This document shows positions 25,664 through 34,852 of a stretch of DNA of 64,000 nt, in pieces. Within the stretch, counting starts at the first letter, position 1. Each line of letters begins with the position of its first letter. The DNA lies in NCBI GenBank assembly GCA_019636285.1, contig JAHBXV010000002.1:247296-311295 (forward strand), read 5' to 3'. The notes beneath the pieces are model-generated. The model made no database searches. It had not been told where the DNA came from and was given only the letters and a program-made list of their open reading frames with translations. The stretch is from Planctomycetaceae bacterium (GTDB lineage Bacteria; Planctomycetota; Planctomycetia; Planctomycetales; Planctomycetaceae). The translations under genes were made by a program, and so were the position numbers.

Positions 25664-27046
25664 TTACAGCAATTCCTGGATCACGTCCCCCGGTTCCAGC
25701 GCGGGTGTCGGCCGCCCGCGATGATCGAGGAAACTCGCCTGCCGGTCGATCCCCATCAGGTGGAAGATCGTGTGATGGAGGTCCGGAGCCGAGACGGGGC
25801 GATCGTGCGGCACTTCGCCCAGGCGGTTCGTGGAGCCGATGATCTGGCCGCCCCGCGTCCCTCCACCCGCGACCAGGCAGAACATCGCATTCCCCCAGTG
25901 ATCGCGTCCCGGCGTTCCCATGCTCATGGGGGCGCCGCCATTGCCGCCATCGTTCATACGCGGCGTCCGGCTGAACTCCCCGCACAGCAGGACCAGCGTC
26001 TTGTCCAACAGCCCGCGATCCGAGAGATCGGTGAGCAGTGACGAGACACACGAGTCGACCATCGGCAGGTATCGCTCCATCCCGGACTTAAGATCCCAGT
26101 GATGGTCCCAGCCGCCGAAGTGGCACGTCACGAAGGTTGTACCCGCTTCGACCAGTCGCCGTGCCAAGAGCGTGCTCTGGCCCCACGAATGCCGTCCGTA
26201 CCGATCGCGAAGTTCGTCCTTTTCAGACGACAGATCGAACGCCTTGCGGGCTGACTCGCCCGACACCATTTCGTATGCCATCCGGTCGAAGCGATCCATC
26301 TGATCGAGGACGCCCGAACCTTCAACGTCGCGCCGCATCCGGTCGAACTTGCGGGCCAGAGCCGCCCGATCGTCCAGACGCTCAATCGAAACACCGCCCG
26401 GCAGATTGATGTTCTGCACCTGGAAATTCGCGTTGTTCGGATCGCCGTCGGTCTCGAAGGGATTGTGCGAGACTCCCAGATAGTTGCCTCCGAAGTATCC
26501 CGGACGCAGGCCGATGCTCATGCCATACGGAACCGCCACATACGGAGGCATTTCCGGGTTCCGCGAACCGGCGAGTTTCGTCGCGAGAGAACCGATGAAC
26601 GGATACTTGCCCGGTGTATCGGCTCCGCTCGCGCCGGGGCGTCCCGTCAGAATGATGTGACCAGCCGCGAAGTGATCGCCATTCTCGTGATGCAGCGAGC
26701 GAATGATTGAAAACTTGTCCGCGCACTGCGCCTGCTTCGGAAACAGTTCGCCGATCTCGAACCCGTCGACATTGGTTCGAATCGGGTTCCAGATCCCCCG
26801 ATACTCGGCTGGCGCTTCCGGCTTGAGGTCATACAGGTCCATGTGGCCCGGACCGCCATCAAGCCACAACAGGATGACCGACGTGTCCTTCGTCGAACCG
26901 TACCGGGCCAGCGAATCTTCCTTCGCCCGCAGCACATCGCCAAGACTTGCGGTCGCCAGTCCGGTCAGCCCCAGCTTCAGGAAGCTCCGGCGGGATTGAC
27001 CATCACAGTACCGTCGCGACGATCGGCTCAGATCGACCTGGAGCAT
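25664..27046 (-). CDS. DUF1501 protein with Tat signal
   Basis: 460 residues from the ATG at 27046; an in-frame ATG at 27115 is an alternative with 23 more residues. SRRSFLKLGLTGLATASLG is a near-ideal twin-arginine signal. DUF1501 features follow: SVILLWLDGGPGHMDLYDLKP, ENGDHFAAGHIILTG, LVLLCGEFSRTPRMN and GRDHWGNA. It is related to, but not a close duplicate of, the DUF1501 gene downstream (24143-25549). The two are separated by a repeat element. The function of the family is unknown; the domain is probably a periplasmic hydrolase-like fold. Confidence 0.87.
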   Translation of the reverse strand: MLQVDLSRSSRRYCDGQSRRSFLKLGLTGLATASLGDVLRAKEDSLARYGSTKDTSVILLWLDGGPGHMDLYDLKPEAPAEYRGIWNPIRTNVDGFEIGELFPKQAQCADKFSIIRSLHHENGDHFAAGHIILTGRPGASGADTPGKYPFIGSLATKLAGSRNPEMPPYVAVPYGMSIGLRPGYFGGNYLGVSHNPFETDGDPNNANFQVQNINLPGGVSIERLDDRAALARKFDRMRRDVEGSGVLDQMDRFDRMAYEMVSGESARKAFDLSSEKDELRDRYGRHSWGQSTLLARRLVEAGTTFVTCHFGGWDHHWDLKSGMERYLPMVDSCVSSLLTDLSDRGLLDKTLVLLCGEFSRTPRMNDGGNGGAPMSMGTPGRDHWGNAMFCLVAGGGTRGGQIIGSTNRLGEVPHDRPVSAPDLHHTIFHLMGIDRQASFLDHRGRPTPALEPGDVIQELL

Positions 27047-27147
27047 ATCCGCACTTTCCACGAACCGACGAATCGCCAAGGTGCTCGACACCGAGCCCCG
27101 GCGACCCATCAACACCCGTTGATTCTAAGTTTCGGCTGCCGGTTGTG

Positions 27148-29361
27148 TCAATCAGCAGAAGAAGCCGAACCCTCGAGGTCCGCACCCGCCAGACCAGCCG
27201 ATTCGGAAGTTTGGGAGGTTTGGCGGACCTGCGTCAGTGCGATGATGCCGGTTGCAACGACAACAATCGCCGCACTTCCGGCCAGCCACTCCCACGGGAG
27301 GTGCGTGCGCTGCTCCAGGCCAATTCCCCAGCCGGTCAACCGGTCCTTGTAAAAGTCGATCAGAATCAACAGACCGTTGTGAGTGGTGTGCAGGATCATT
27401 CCCGGCAGAACGCTTCCGGTTTTCAGGCAGACCCACCCGAGAGCGAGCCCGAGCGCCGTCGAGGGGAGCAAGCGCTCAAACAGCAACGTGTCGCGCACCA
27501 GCACATGAAACAGGCCGAACGCAACCGACGAGATGGCCAGAACAGCCCCGCGACTCATACGCTCTTTCAGTCCGCCGACAATCACTCCGCGAAAAAAGAG
27601 CTCTTCCCCCACCGCCGGCACCACGGCCAAGGCAGCTAACCTCGCGCCGACGGGAACGCTTTCCAGGTCAGCGCGGATCGACTCGAACAGCTTTTTGAGG
27701 AATTCCAGCCGCTCCGGCGAGAGCGTCAGCAGTTCCAGTTCGTAGACCCACGGCCACAAGCTCAGCCCGAGCAGTCCCCCGCCGAGCACGGTTAGCATCT
27801 TCGGGAGTTCGAGCTGAAAGCCCGTTCGCAGGTTGACCCGCCGCCACCACAACACGAAGGCCGGAAATCCGACAAACAGGGCGAGTGAGACCAGCGACGA
27901 GAGAACCAGCCGACCGGCGAACGTCCAGCCCTCCTTCGCGAAGGCCGCCGGAATCCCGCTGACCAGGACAAAAATGGGAACCAGCGCGACGAGCATCCCG
28001 AGAGTTTCACCCAGAGAGGCACGAGCACGGTGCTGGTTCGGCCGCTGCCACAGATCCTGCCAGCTTCCCTGCCCTCCCTGTAACAGGGCATCGGCTCCAA
28101 AAATTCGCGAGGCCGCCATGAGTGCCAGAATGGTGTAGACGAGCGTTGAGACAAGCACCACGCTCCCCCAGAGAACATCCAGGCGGCCTTCCAACAGGTC
28201 GCGCGTCGCCAGCACGAGGTTCGCCAGCGGCAGCAGCGACAGCCCCCACCCCAAATCGAGTCCCGGCGTCAGGCTGAGAATGCCCGGCGCCAAAGACACC
28301 AGCATGAGTGGGATGAGATAAGCCTGCGCCTCCTTGAAGCTCCGGGCAAAACTGGTAATGGCCAGCAGGACCGCCGAAAAGAACCCTGCGAAAACGACCA
28401 GCAGACATAGAATTTGTCCGAAGAGCAGCAGTGTGAGCCCACCACTGCCAAACAACAGACTTTGCAGTCCCGTTCCAAACAGTGTCGCGGTCATCGCGAT
28501 CAGGTTCGCCACAGCCGTCATCAGAGCGACGACCAGCACCGCGACGTATTTGCCCAGCAGCACCTGCTGTCGTGGAACCGGGGCCGCCATCAGCGGTTCG
28601 AGCGTTCCCCGCTCGCGCTCGCCGGCCGTCAAATCGATGGCGGGATAGACGGCACCCGTAACCGTCATGAGGAGCAGGACCAGCGGAACAAGCGTTGCCA
28701 GCGAAAACCCGGATGGCTTTTCTCCATCGACCACCACGGAACGCCGCGTCACGTCCACCGTCGGAGGAATCGGAAGGCCCTGCTGGCGAAGCTCGCGACG
28801 CAGAGTGCTGAAGTTGAACGCCCGCAGCCGGTCTTCCACGAACTGCCGCGCGTCCCGTGATGCAGGAAACGACGCATGCGTCAGCAACTCGGCTTGCAGA
28901 GAAGTGCCCCCATCCCCGGTCGGTTTCTCGAGCAGCACGACTCCCAGATCAACAACGCGATTGGCAACCAGACGCTCGACATCGAACGAGTCTGCTCCGT
29001 CGGGGGGCGCGACGATCGAGACGATGGGGTCATCCAGCGTTCCCCGGGGCGACTCGTCTCCACCATTCCCGGCATTCCCACGCCCCAGAGCCCGTGCCCC
29101 CTGCTGCATCATCCGCGTCAGGAGTTGCACCTGTTCGTTGTTCGCCACGCCGATGTGGTACTCGACCTTCGCGGTCGTCCCCGCCTGGCTGACGGCCAGC
29201 TTCTGGAACGCGATGCCGAGTAGCGGATAAACCAGCAGCGGCATCAGCACCAGCGTCAGAATCGTGCGGCGATCGCGCAGAATCTCGCGCAGTTCCTTGA
29301 TCGCCATCCGCATCCAGCGCGGCGTCCCCCAGGGCGATGCCGAAGCGACGTCCTGCGTCAT
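27148..29361 (-). CDS. ABC-2/NatB-type permease fused to CPBP intramembrane protease
   Basis: 737 residues. The first ~400 residues form an ABC-2 permease of the NatB/LinM type: one N-terminal helix after [20 protein letters not shown], a large extracytoplasmic domain, then about six helices containing [16 protein letters not shown]. The C-terminal ~240 residues are a CPBP (CAAX-processing-like) glutamic protease with EELFFRG (586-592), the His of FGLFH (619) and HTTHN (658-662). All key residues are kept. The ATG overlaps the TGA of the ATPase gene by four bases, so translation is coupled. It probably exports Na+ or a peptide-like substrate; the protease role is unclear. The fusion architecture is, from memory, a recognised one. 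Confidence 0.87.
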   Translation of the reverse strand: MTQDVASASPWGTPRWMRMAIKELREILRDRRTILTLVLMPLLVYPLLGIAFQKLAVSQAGTTAKVEYHIGVANNEQVQLLTRMMQQGARALGRGNAGNGGDESPRGTLDDPIVSIVAPPDGADSFDVERLVANRVVDLGVVLLEKPTGDGGTSLQAELLTHASFPASRDARQFVEDRLRAFNFSTLRRELRQQGLPIPPTVDVTRRSVVVDGEKPSGFSLATLVPLVLLLMTVTGAVYPAIDLTAGERERGTLEPLMAAPVPRQQVLLGKYVAVLVVALMTAVANLIAMTATLFGTGLQSLLFGSGGLTLLLFGQILCLLVVFAGFFSAVLLAITSFARSFKEAQAYLIPLMLVSLAPGILSLTPGLDLGWGLSLLPLANLVLATRDLLEGRLDVLWGSVVLVSTLVYTILALMAASRIFGADALLQGGQGSWQDLWQRPNQHRARASLGETLGMLVALVPIFVLVSGIPAAFAKEGWTFAGRLVLSSLVSLALFVGFPAFVLWWRRVNLRTGFQLELPKMLTVLGGGLLGLSLWPWVYELELLTLSPERLEFLKKLFESIRADLESVPVGARLAALAVVPAVGEELFFRGVIVGGLKERMSRGAVLAISSVAFGLFHVLVRDTLLFERLLPSTALGLALGWVCLKTGSVLPGMILHTTHNGLLILIDFYKDRLTGWGIGLEQRTHLPWEWLAGSAAIVVVATGIIALTQVRQTSQTSESAGLAGADLEGSASSAD

Positions 29362-30122
29362 GGCGACTCCTCCGCCATAACTTCATGCAACGGCGGACGC
29401 CCCATGAGCAGCAGAAACATTTCGTACAAGGTCGAGCAGCCGGTCGCCGCCTGCAATTCGGCGAAAGTCCCTTCGTGCCGCATTCGCCCGTGCTGCAACA
29501 GCCCCATCCGGTCGCACACGCCCGACGCTTCATCAAGGCGATGCGTGCACAGGACCACGGCTTTTCCGAGTTCCCGTAAATGGCGGATGTACTCGAAAAT
29601 CACATGCGTCCCGACGACATCCAGCCCGCGAGTCGGTTCATCCAGCAACATGATCGGCGGATCATGGATGAGCGCGCGAGCCAGCGTGACGCGCTGCTTT
29701 TGACCGGTGCTGAGTACGCCACACCGCCGGTCGAGAAACGGCTCGAGTCCCAGCACATCGGCGAGTTGACCGATCCGCTCGCCGGTTGCGGCCCGCGGCA
29801 GATCATACAGATCGGCGAAGAACCAGAGCGTTTCGCGGGTCGTGAGGTAGGGATAAAGCCCCGCGCTTGCCGACACCAGCCCGATCGATCGTTTGACCGC
29901 TTCCGGACTGGTCGACACGCGATGGCCAGCCGCCACGACTTCACCGCTGCTCGGGGCCAATAGCCCCAGAATCATTCGCAGCGTCGTGGTCTTGCCGGCT
30001 CCATTCGGCCCGAGGAGACCGTACACTTCGCCCGCGCCGACTCGAAAGGAAAGATGATCGACGGCCAGCACCGCTCCCGGTCCCGAACCAAAACGGCGCG
30101 TCAGTTCGGCGACTTCGATCAT
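29358..30122 (-). CDS. ABC transporter ATP-binding protein (NatA-like)
   Basis: 254 residues from the ATG of [12 protein letters not shown]. The frame runs open upstream to 30380 but those residues are low-quality and overlap another gene. It has a full nucleotide-binding domain: Walker [11 protein letters not shown], signature LSTGQKQR, Walker B ITLLDEP-type [11 protein letters not shown] and switch His in LCTHR. It is the energiser of the downstream permease-protease fusion, to which it is joined by an ATGA overlap. The NatA/CcmA-like sequence suggests export of a small ion, drug or peptide. Confidence 0.92.
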   Translation of the reverse strand: MIEVAELTRRFGSGPGAVLAVDHLSFRVGAGEVYGLLGPNGAGKTTTLRMILGLLAPSSGEVVAAGHRVSTSPEAVKRSIGLVSASAGLYPYLTTRETLWFFADLYDLPRAATGERIGQLADVLGLEPFLDRRCGVLSTGQKQRVTLARALIHDPPIMLLDEPTRGLDVVGTHVIFEYIRHLRELGKAVVLCTHRLDEASGVCDRMGLLQHGRMRHEGTFAELQAATGCSTLYEMFLLLMGRPPLHEVMAEESP

Positions 30123-30198
30123 TCCGCGTGCTTGATTTTCGTTCGCTGGATCCAGGCCACCTGAGAGATCGACCGGCGGCAACTCACCACGCGACGTC

Positions 30199-30624
30199 TC
30201 ACTCGCCCTCTTTGGGAGCGTCAACAACCACCAGCGCATGGTTGGGAACGTCGTACTCGTACTTCTTGCCGCCAGGCAGGACCGGCAGCCGGATGTTATT
30301 CGCCTTGATGATCTTTTCCATGAACTCGTCGTATGTGGCCGGGTACTTGCCGTGTTCGGCTTCGTACAACCGCAGGGCATAGGCGATTTCGTTTTCCGAA
30401 AGCCTCTGAACCATCGGCCCGTAGGCGGCGACCGGCGCCGTGATGGGATCCGTCGCCTGAATCGTCGGCTTCACCACGGCTTTGCCATCCGCCGGATTGA
30501 ACTCGCCGATGTCTTGCGTCGTTTTCCCAATAACGGGGCTGTCCTGCTTTTTGACCTGGTTCTCCAGCGACTCCATGCATCCGGTCGCACAGCACAGAAC
30601 GACGATCACCATGGCTCGACGCAT
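30199..30624 (-). CDS. Small lipoprotein with pilin-like C-terminal motif
   Basis: 141 residues from the ATG of [12 protein letters not shown]. The longer frame to 31104 overlaps the divergent gene and is not credible. A short signal peptide ends in a lipobox-like ATGC (Cys16), suggesting a lipid-anchored protein. The C-terminal half contains [16 protein letters not shown], a motif often seen in type II secretion pseudopilin-like or periplasmic domains of planctomycetes. Otherwise I do not recognise a family. It lies 76 bases upstream of the ABC ATPase on the same strand, so it may be part of that operon. Confidence 0.72.
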   Translation of the reverse strand: MRRAMVIVVLCCATGCMESLENQVKKQDSPVIGKTTQDIGEFNPADGKAVVKPTIQATDPITAPVAAYGPMVQRLSENEIAYALRLYEAEHGKYPATYDEFMEKIIKANNIRLPVLPGGKKYEYDVPNHALVVVDAPKEGE

Positions 30625-30874
30625 GGGGTTTCTCCAGGCTTTCATCCGGACCAACACAGGGCACTTCTCGCGATTCAGTCTAGCCAGTCCGGCGGTGGGG
30701 ACAACCAGACCGAAGTCACGCGCGCTGCTTTTCTTTCTGGCGCTGGTCCCGAACCGCCAGTCACTGCGTCTATAATTGCCAGGAAAGCCAATCGTATTTC
30801 CCGCAGCCTCGCGGAACTCGGTGTTGACCGTGGAGATGGGGGCTACAACGGGCGTTTTCCACACCGAGGATTTC

Positions 30875-31342
30875 ATGCAATCAGCCCCCAAGCCCGCGGC
30901 ACCCACCGCACAGTCGTCCGCCGCGCGCCGTCGTTCCCGATTCCTGGTCTTCGCGATGGCCCTCGCTCCGTTGGCTGCTTTCGCCGCCATCGTGGCGTTC
31001 ACGATCGGTGTGGGCGGAAAACTGACTCCGATTCGTCCCCATGCGGAATTTCGTGTCGCGGGTTTTGAAGGAACCGGCAACCTCGAAGAGAGCGAATCAT
31101 TCACGGTCGGACCGAGTTGGGATCTCCGCTGGAGTCACCACGGCACCATCCAGCAGATTTGCTGGATCGACGAGACCGGCGACGACGAATGCATTGTCGC
31201 CATGCATCGTAAGCCGATTCGCGAGGAAGGTGGCGTGAACGTGACGAACGGTGGCCGCTACCACCTTCAGATTCAGGCGGACGGACCGTGGAAAGTCGAA
31301 GTCTTCGAGTTCCCGGACAACCGGCCCGTCGCCGCTCCCTGA
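30875..31342 (+). CDS. Hypothetical single-pass membrane protein
   Basis: 155 residues from the ATG at 30875, which has GAGGA at 30866-30870. A longer frame begins with TTG at 30776. A cytosolic Ala/Arg-rich N-terminus is followed by one membrane helix (FAMALAPLAAFAAIVAFTIG). The extracytoplasmic domain has a WDLRWSHHG segment and ends with HLQIQADGPWKVEVFEF. The latter resembles small beta-sandwich domains seen in secreted proteins. I do not recognise the family. It is divergent from the small lipoprotein gene, with a 250-base gap between them. Confidence 0.7.
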   Translation: MQSAPKPAAPTAQSSAARRRSRFLVFAMALAPLAAFAAIVAFTIGVGGKLTPIRPHAEFRVAGFEGTGNLEESESFTVGPSWDLRWSHHGTIQQICWIDETGDDECIVAMHRKPIREEGGVNVTNGGRYHLQIQADGPWKVEVFEFPDNRPVAAP

Positions 31343-31429
31343 TCGTCGAATTCGCCCATCGGATCAAAAAACGGAGATTTGGACTTCGCAGATCCAGACG
31401 AACGTTCCCGCAGATGAGGTGTCATACCG

Positions 31430-31633
31430 ATGACAGGGGGCGGGATTGAGATGGGTGAACCACGAAAGAAGTATGTCGCAAGAGCGATCACTGGTGTTGG
31501 TTGGCGTATCTGGAATCGCCAGCAACAAAAGTGGTGGGGAAACGCCTTCAAGGCTTATCCGGAAGAGCTACTCAACGAATTGAACGGGGCAAATCGACCA
31601 GAACGGATCGTCGAACTCTCAAAACAGAAGTGA
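31430..31633 (+). CDS. Small hypothetical basic protein
   Basis: 67 residues, with GAGGTG at 31416-31421, eight bases before the ATG, supporting this start. An internal ATG at 31451 is an alternative. The sequence has a compact Trp-rich core (GVGWRIWNRQQQKWWGNAF) followed by a short acidic-basic helix. I do not recognise the family. It stands alone between a membrane protein gene and a strong terminator. The terminator directly after the stop and the good ribosome binding site favour a real gene. Confidence 0.55.
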   Translation: MTGGGIEMGEPRKKYVARAITGVGWRIWNRQQQKWWGNAFKAYPEELLNELNGANRPERIVELSKQK

Positions 31634-31671
31634 TCGAGTCAAAGCGGGTCTCTCAAGTCCTCCAAAAAAAG

Positions 31672-31698
31672 AGCCCAGCCATCGCGGCTGGGCTTTTT
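31672..31698. terminator. Bidirectional intrinsic terminator
   Basis: A perfect 9-bp stem (AGCCCAGCC 31672-31680, loop ATCGC, GGCTGGGCT 31686-31694) is followed by a T-run on the plus strand. It is preceded by an A-run (31663-31670), so it works on both strands. It separates the small plus-strand gene from the convergent acidic-tail gene. Confidence 0.9.
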
Positions 31699-31729
31699 CG
31701 GTATCAGGCGACGCAACTCACAATTGCGG

Positions 31730-32215
31730 CTAGTCTTCCGACTCTTCTTCTTCCTCTTCCTCTTCTTCCCCGTCATCTCCGCCAAGCTCTTCGCTGAGCT
31801 CGTCTTCGATTTCCGCCTCTTCCTCGAATTCGGCGGCGAGTTCTTCCGGCGCTTCGTCCAGAATGTCGTCGTCCGGATCGGCCGGGGCGAGATTCAGCTT
31901 CGAACTCGGTTCGCCGAGCGGCTCTTTCAGCGGCTGAATGAAGTACAGCTTCTTCGACTTCTGACGCAGCGCCTCGATCCGTTCCTCGGCTTCGGCAAGC
32001 TGGTCGTAATTGAACCGAGCCTCTTCCTTCATGCTGCCGTTGTAGATGATCCAGACCAGGCGCTTGCGCACCGGGGCCTTTTCGCGCGTACGCTTGGCCC
32101 GGGTCGTCGTCGCCTTCTTGGTGGCCTTTTTGGGTTTTTCGACGGACTCACCCCGGGCTTCCAGGGCTTCAGCCTGTCGACGTAAGTCCATTCGGCTGGA
32201 TGCTTTACGCGCCAT
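31730..32215 (-). CDS. Hypothetical protein with basic N-terminus and poly-Glu tail
   Basis: 161 residues from the ATG of MARKASSRMDLRRQ. A longer frame to 32554 overlaps the divergent repair gene and is not credible. Residues 1-52 are strongly basic (KKATKKATTTRAKR). A middle segment, RLVWIIYNGSMKEEARFNYDQ...KKLYFIQPLKEP, looks folded. The last ~45 residues are almost entirely Glu/Asp. The bipolar charge pattern recalls nucleic-acid-associated or chaperone-like proteins, but I do not recognise a defined family. The acidic tail is encoded by a repetitive TCTTCC-type stretch near 31735-31775, prone to slippage. Confidence 0.75.
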   Translation of the reverse strand: MARKASSRMDLRRQAEALEARGESVEKPKKATKKATTTRAKRTREKAPVRKRLVWIIYNGSMKEEARFNYDQLAEAEERIEALRQKSKKLYFIQPLKEPLGEPSSKLNLAPADPDDDILDEAPEELAAEFEEEAEIEDELSEELGGDDGEEEEEEEEESED

Positions 32216-32459
32216 AGCGAATTCGTATTCCCAGTAAACAGCGGTCTGGACGTCGCACGACGCCCGCGATTCAAAGTCCCGGAGAATAGCAAATCGGCCG
32301 ACCATCTGCCAGAGTCGCGAACACCGCTGCCGTTTGTTCTCTTCGCGACGGCTCGCAAAGCGTGTCCATCCCTGGAACGGCAGTGATCTTCGCGACCTCC
32401 TGCCACGTTTTCCGGGCGACTTGACAAATGGCCTTCTTCCACGTGTTTTGACTCCAACA

Positions 32460-33455
32460 ATGTCTCGTGACGGTCCGCTGCTGCCTCCGCCGATTCCGGA
32501 TCTCGAGAGCGAGTTGTGTCGTCTGCTCGACCAGATTCCGGTCGATCGAGTCACGACCTACGGCGAACTGGCGACGGCTCTCGGCGATCGTCGAGCGGCC
32601 CCGTGGGTCGCACGATCTCTCCATGGACGGCCAACCGCCGGAATGTCGATGCTCGAACATCCCCGCGCGTGGAGCGTCGTTCGTCGCGATGGATCGCTGG
32701 GGGTGGCGCGTTCCCCCGAACCAGAACTCCTCGCCCTTGGTTATCCCGCGCCGTCGCCCACAAACTGGCTGACGAAAAGACGCTGGGCCGAGTTCGTCAC
32801 CCGCGAGCCGCTGCGGGATCTGATTGAGTGGCAGGACGCCCTCTCGTTGCGGGACGACCAGCCCGACCGGTTGGGAGCCGTGAAGACCATTGGCGGATTG
32901 GATGTTTCGTACGGAACAAACTTGGCTGTGGCTGGACTCTCGATCATGGATTTCCCATCGGGTGAATGTCTGGTGCAAAAGACGATCGCTCGTCGACCGG
33001 CCTTTCCCTACATACCGGGCTACCTGTCTTTTCGCGAATTGCGTCCCATGCTCGAAGCAGTGCGGGAAGCCGCGGCGATGGGGCATCGCGCCGATGTTTG
33101 GCTTGTGGATGGCAACGGGCGTCTGCATCCGCGCGGGGCAGGCATTGCCACTGCGGTGGGACAGATGCTGAGACAGCCGACGATCGGAGTTGCGAAATCC
33201 CTGCTGTGCGGGCGCCTCGACAAGCCCGACGCGAAAGGCTGTGCTCCCATCCTGGATCGCGAGGGTTCGCCAATCGGTATGATGACGACAAAGCCGGGAC
33301 GGAAGCCGCTGTATGTTTCGGTCGGTTACGGGCTGACGCTTTCCCGAGCCGTCGACATTGTTCACTCTGTCTGGAGACAACATCGACTCCCCGAACCGAT
33401 TCGAATCGCCGATGGCATCAGCCGCCGGCGCGCCAGGCTCCCGGCCGAAGATTGA
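32460..33455 (+). CDS. Fusion of alkyltransferase-like domain and endonuclease V
   Basis: 331 residues from the ATG of MSRDGPLLPP. Residues ~15-85 match the DNA-binding domain of O6-alkylguanine-DNA alkyltransferase (PVDRVTTYGELATALG). The acceptor PCHRVV motif is replaced by PRAWSVV, with Ala70 at the Cys position, so it cannot accept alkyl groups by the usual route. Residues ~120-320 are endonuclease V, which cuts near deaminated bases such as inosine. Its key residues are present: Asp148 (GGLDVSY), Glu193 (SFRE), Asp217 (DGNG), His223 and Lys246 (GVAKS). A fusion of an active alkyltransferase with EndoV is known from the archaeon Ferroplasma. Here the first domain appears to be a lesion reader. 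Confidence 0.86.
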   Translation: MSRDGPLLPPPIPDLESELCRLLDQIPVDRVTTYGELATALGDRRAAPWVARSLHGRPTAGMSMLEHPRAWSVVRRDGSLGVARSPEPELLALGYPAPSPTNWLTKRRWAEFVTREPLRDLIEWQDALSLRDDQPDRLGAVKTIGGLDVSYGTNLAVAGLSIMDFPSGECLVQKTIARRPAFPYIPGYLSFRELRPMLEAVREAAAMGHRADVWLVDGNGRLHPRGAGIATAVGQMLRQPTIGVAKSLLCGRLDKPDAKGCAPILDREGSPIGMMTTKPGRKPLYVSVGYGLTLSRAVDIVHSVWRQHRLPEPIRIADGISRRRARLPAED

Positions 33456-33495
33456 CCGACGTTTCCAACCCGGGCGACTACCCGAAAGTTCACGC

Positions 33496-34704
33496 ATGAT
33501 CTGGAATCAGGTCCGCAAGTGGTGGAATCCCGCGAAAGTCTCGGAGGAGGACTGGGAAGCGCGGCGCGTGACGCTTTTGGCCCGCGCTCCCATTCCCGTC
33601 TTCTGGCTGATGGGCAAGACGCAGAGCGGCAAGTCGTCGATCGTCAAATTCCTGACCGGAGCCGAACAGGCCGAGATCGGACGGGGTTTTCGCCCCCAAA
33701 CCCGCACGTCCAGCCTGTTCGACTTTCCCGACCCCGAGGAGCCCATCGTGCGCTTCCTGGACACGCGCGGCCTGGGAGAAGCCGGCTACGATCCCCGGGA
33801 AGATCTCGCCGCCTTCAACGATCAGGCCCATGTGGTGATCGTGACGGTTCGACTCGTCGACCAGGCGCTGGAAGAGGTTCTCAAGCATCTGCGCGTGCTC
33901 CGGGCCGCTCGAAACACGCGACCGATCGTCCTGGCCGTCACGTGTCTGCACGACGCTTATCCAGGAGAACAACATCCGGCGCCCGACCCCTATCCGGTCG
34001 ATCCACTCGCGTCCGGCTGGCCCGACTCACTGAACGAGGATGTTCGGCGGCTGCTCGTCGGACATCAGCAGCGTTTCGCCGGACTGGTCGATCGCATCGT
34101 GCCCGTCGATCTCACCCGACCCGAAGAGGGTTACGCGGAAGTCAACTTTGGCGGCCACCGCCTGGAAGAAACCCTCATCGACTTGCTGCCCGTCGCCTGC
34201 CGACAATCGCTGGCGCAATTGCGCGACGGTCTGGAAGTGTTGCGAAGCGACCTGGAGCGCAAAGCGTGGCCGCACATTCTGGGAGCCAGCACGCTGGCCG
34301 CGAGCGCCGCGGCCGTCCCCGTCCCCTGGGTGGACATCCCGGCCGTTCTGGCGGCGCAGTCTCACATGGTCTACCGCATTGGCGCCCTTTACGGGCAGTC
34401 GCCCGATCGCGACCTGGTTCTCAAACTGACCACGGCTCTGGGAACCCGCATGTTGAGCCGGCTGGCGCTGCGGGCTCCCCTCAAGGCCATTCCGTTCGTG
34501 GGAATGACCGCGAATGCCGCGCTGACCTTCGGCTATACCTACGCGCTCGGCATGGCGTGCTGCTGGTACTTTGGCAAAGTCCGGCAGGGATATGTTCCCT
34601 CGCAGGAGGAACTGAACGAGGTCTGGTCGTCGCAGCTCGCGGAGGCAACCCGGCGGTGGCGCGCGGAACGCCGGCTGGTTCCGCGCGATCCGGCAATCGA
34701 GTAG
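33496..34704 (+). CDS. GTPase with DUF697-like C-terminal membrane region
   Basis: 402 residues from the ATG of MIWNQVRKWW. A P-loop GTPase domain (Era/dynamin-like) has G1 at GKTQSGKSS (residues 40-48) and G3 at LDTRGLG (88-94). The G4 motif is degenerate (TCLHDAYP instead of NKxD), so guanine specificity may be weak. The C-terminal part has alternating hydrophobic stretches (ILGASTLAASAAAVPVPWVDIPAVLAAQ and FGYTYALGMACCWYFG) typical of DUF697-type regions linked to membrane association. It follows the repair fusion by 40 bases and may be co-transcribed, but a functional link is not evident. Confidence 0.82.
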   Translation: MIWNQVRKWWNPAKVSEEDWEARRVTLLARAPIPVFWLMGKTQSGKSSIVKFLTGAEQAEIGRGFRPQTRTSSLFDFPDPEEPIVRFLDTRGLGEAGYDPREDLAAFNDQAHVVIVTVRLVDQALEEVLKHLRVLRAARNTRPIVLAVTCLHDAYPGEQHPAPDPYPVDPLASGWPDSLNEDVRRLLVGHQQRFAGLVDRIVPVDLTRPEEGYAEVNFGGHRLEETLIDLLPVACRQSLAQLRDGLEVLRSDLERKAWPHILGASTLAASAAAVPVPWVDIPAVLAAQSHMVYRIGALYGQSPDRDLVLKLTTALGTRMLSRLALRAPLKAIPFVGMTANAALTFGYTYALGMACCWYFGKVRQGYVPSQEELNEVWSSQLAEATRRWRAERRLVPRDPAIE

Positions 34705-34752
34705 TCGCGAGAGCGCATGCGGCGAATGGTTTGTCGATGTTAGAGATTCGGG

Positions 34753-34830
34753 CGTGTGCCACTGGCTCCGCCAGTGCCTCGTGTCGTCGCCGATCCATTT
34801 CAGGCGTACTGGCCAAGGCAATGACGCGCG
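34753..34830. repeat. REPIN-like inverted repeat doublet, copy 4 (degenerate)
   Basis: The left arm (34753-34776) has one substitution. The right arm (34807-34830) has about eight mismatches, but the 30-nt spacing is preserved. It lies between the convergent GTPase and lipoprotein-like genes. It looks like an old, decaying copy. Confidence 0.7.
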
Positions 34831-34852
34831 AACATGAAGCCTTGACGAAGCA

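Noticed and set aside
31735..31775. Repetitive TCTTCC-like tract as a simple-sequence repeat element
   Set aside because: It encodes the poly-Glu tail of the minus-strand gene, so it is coding low complexity and not a separate repeat element.
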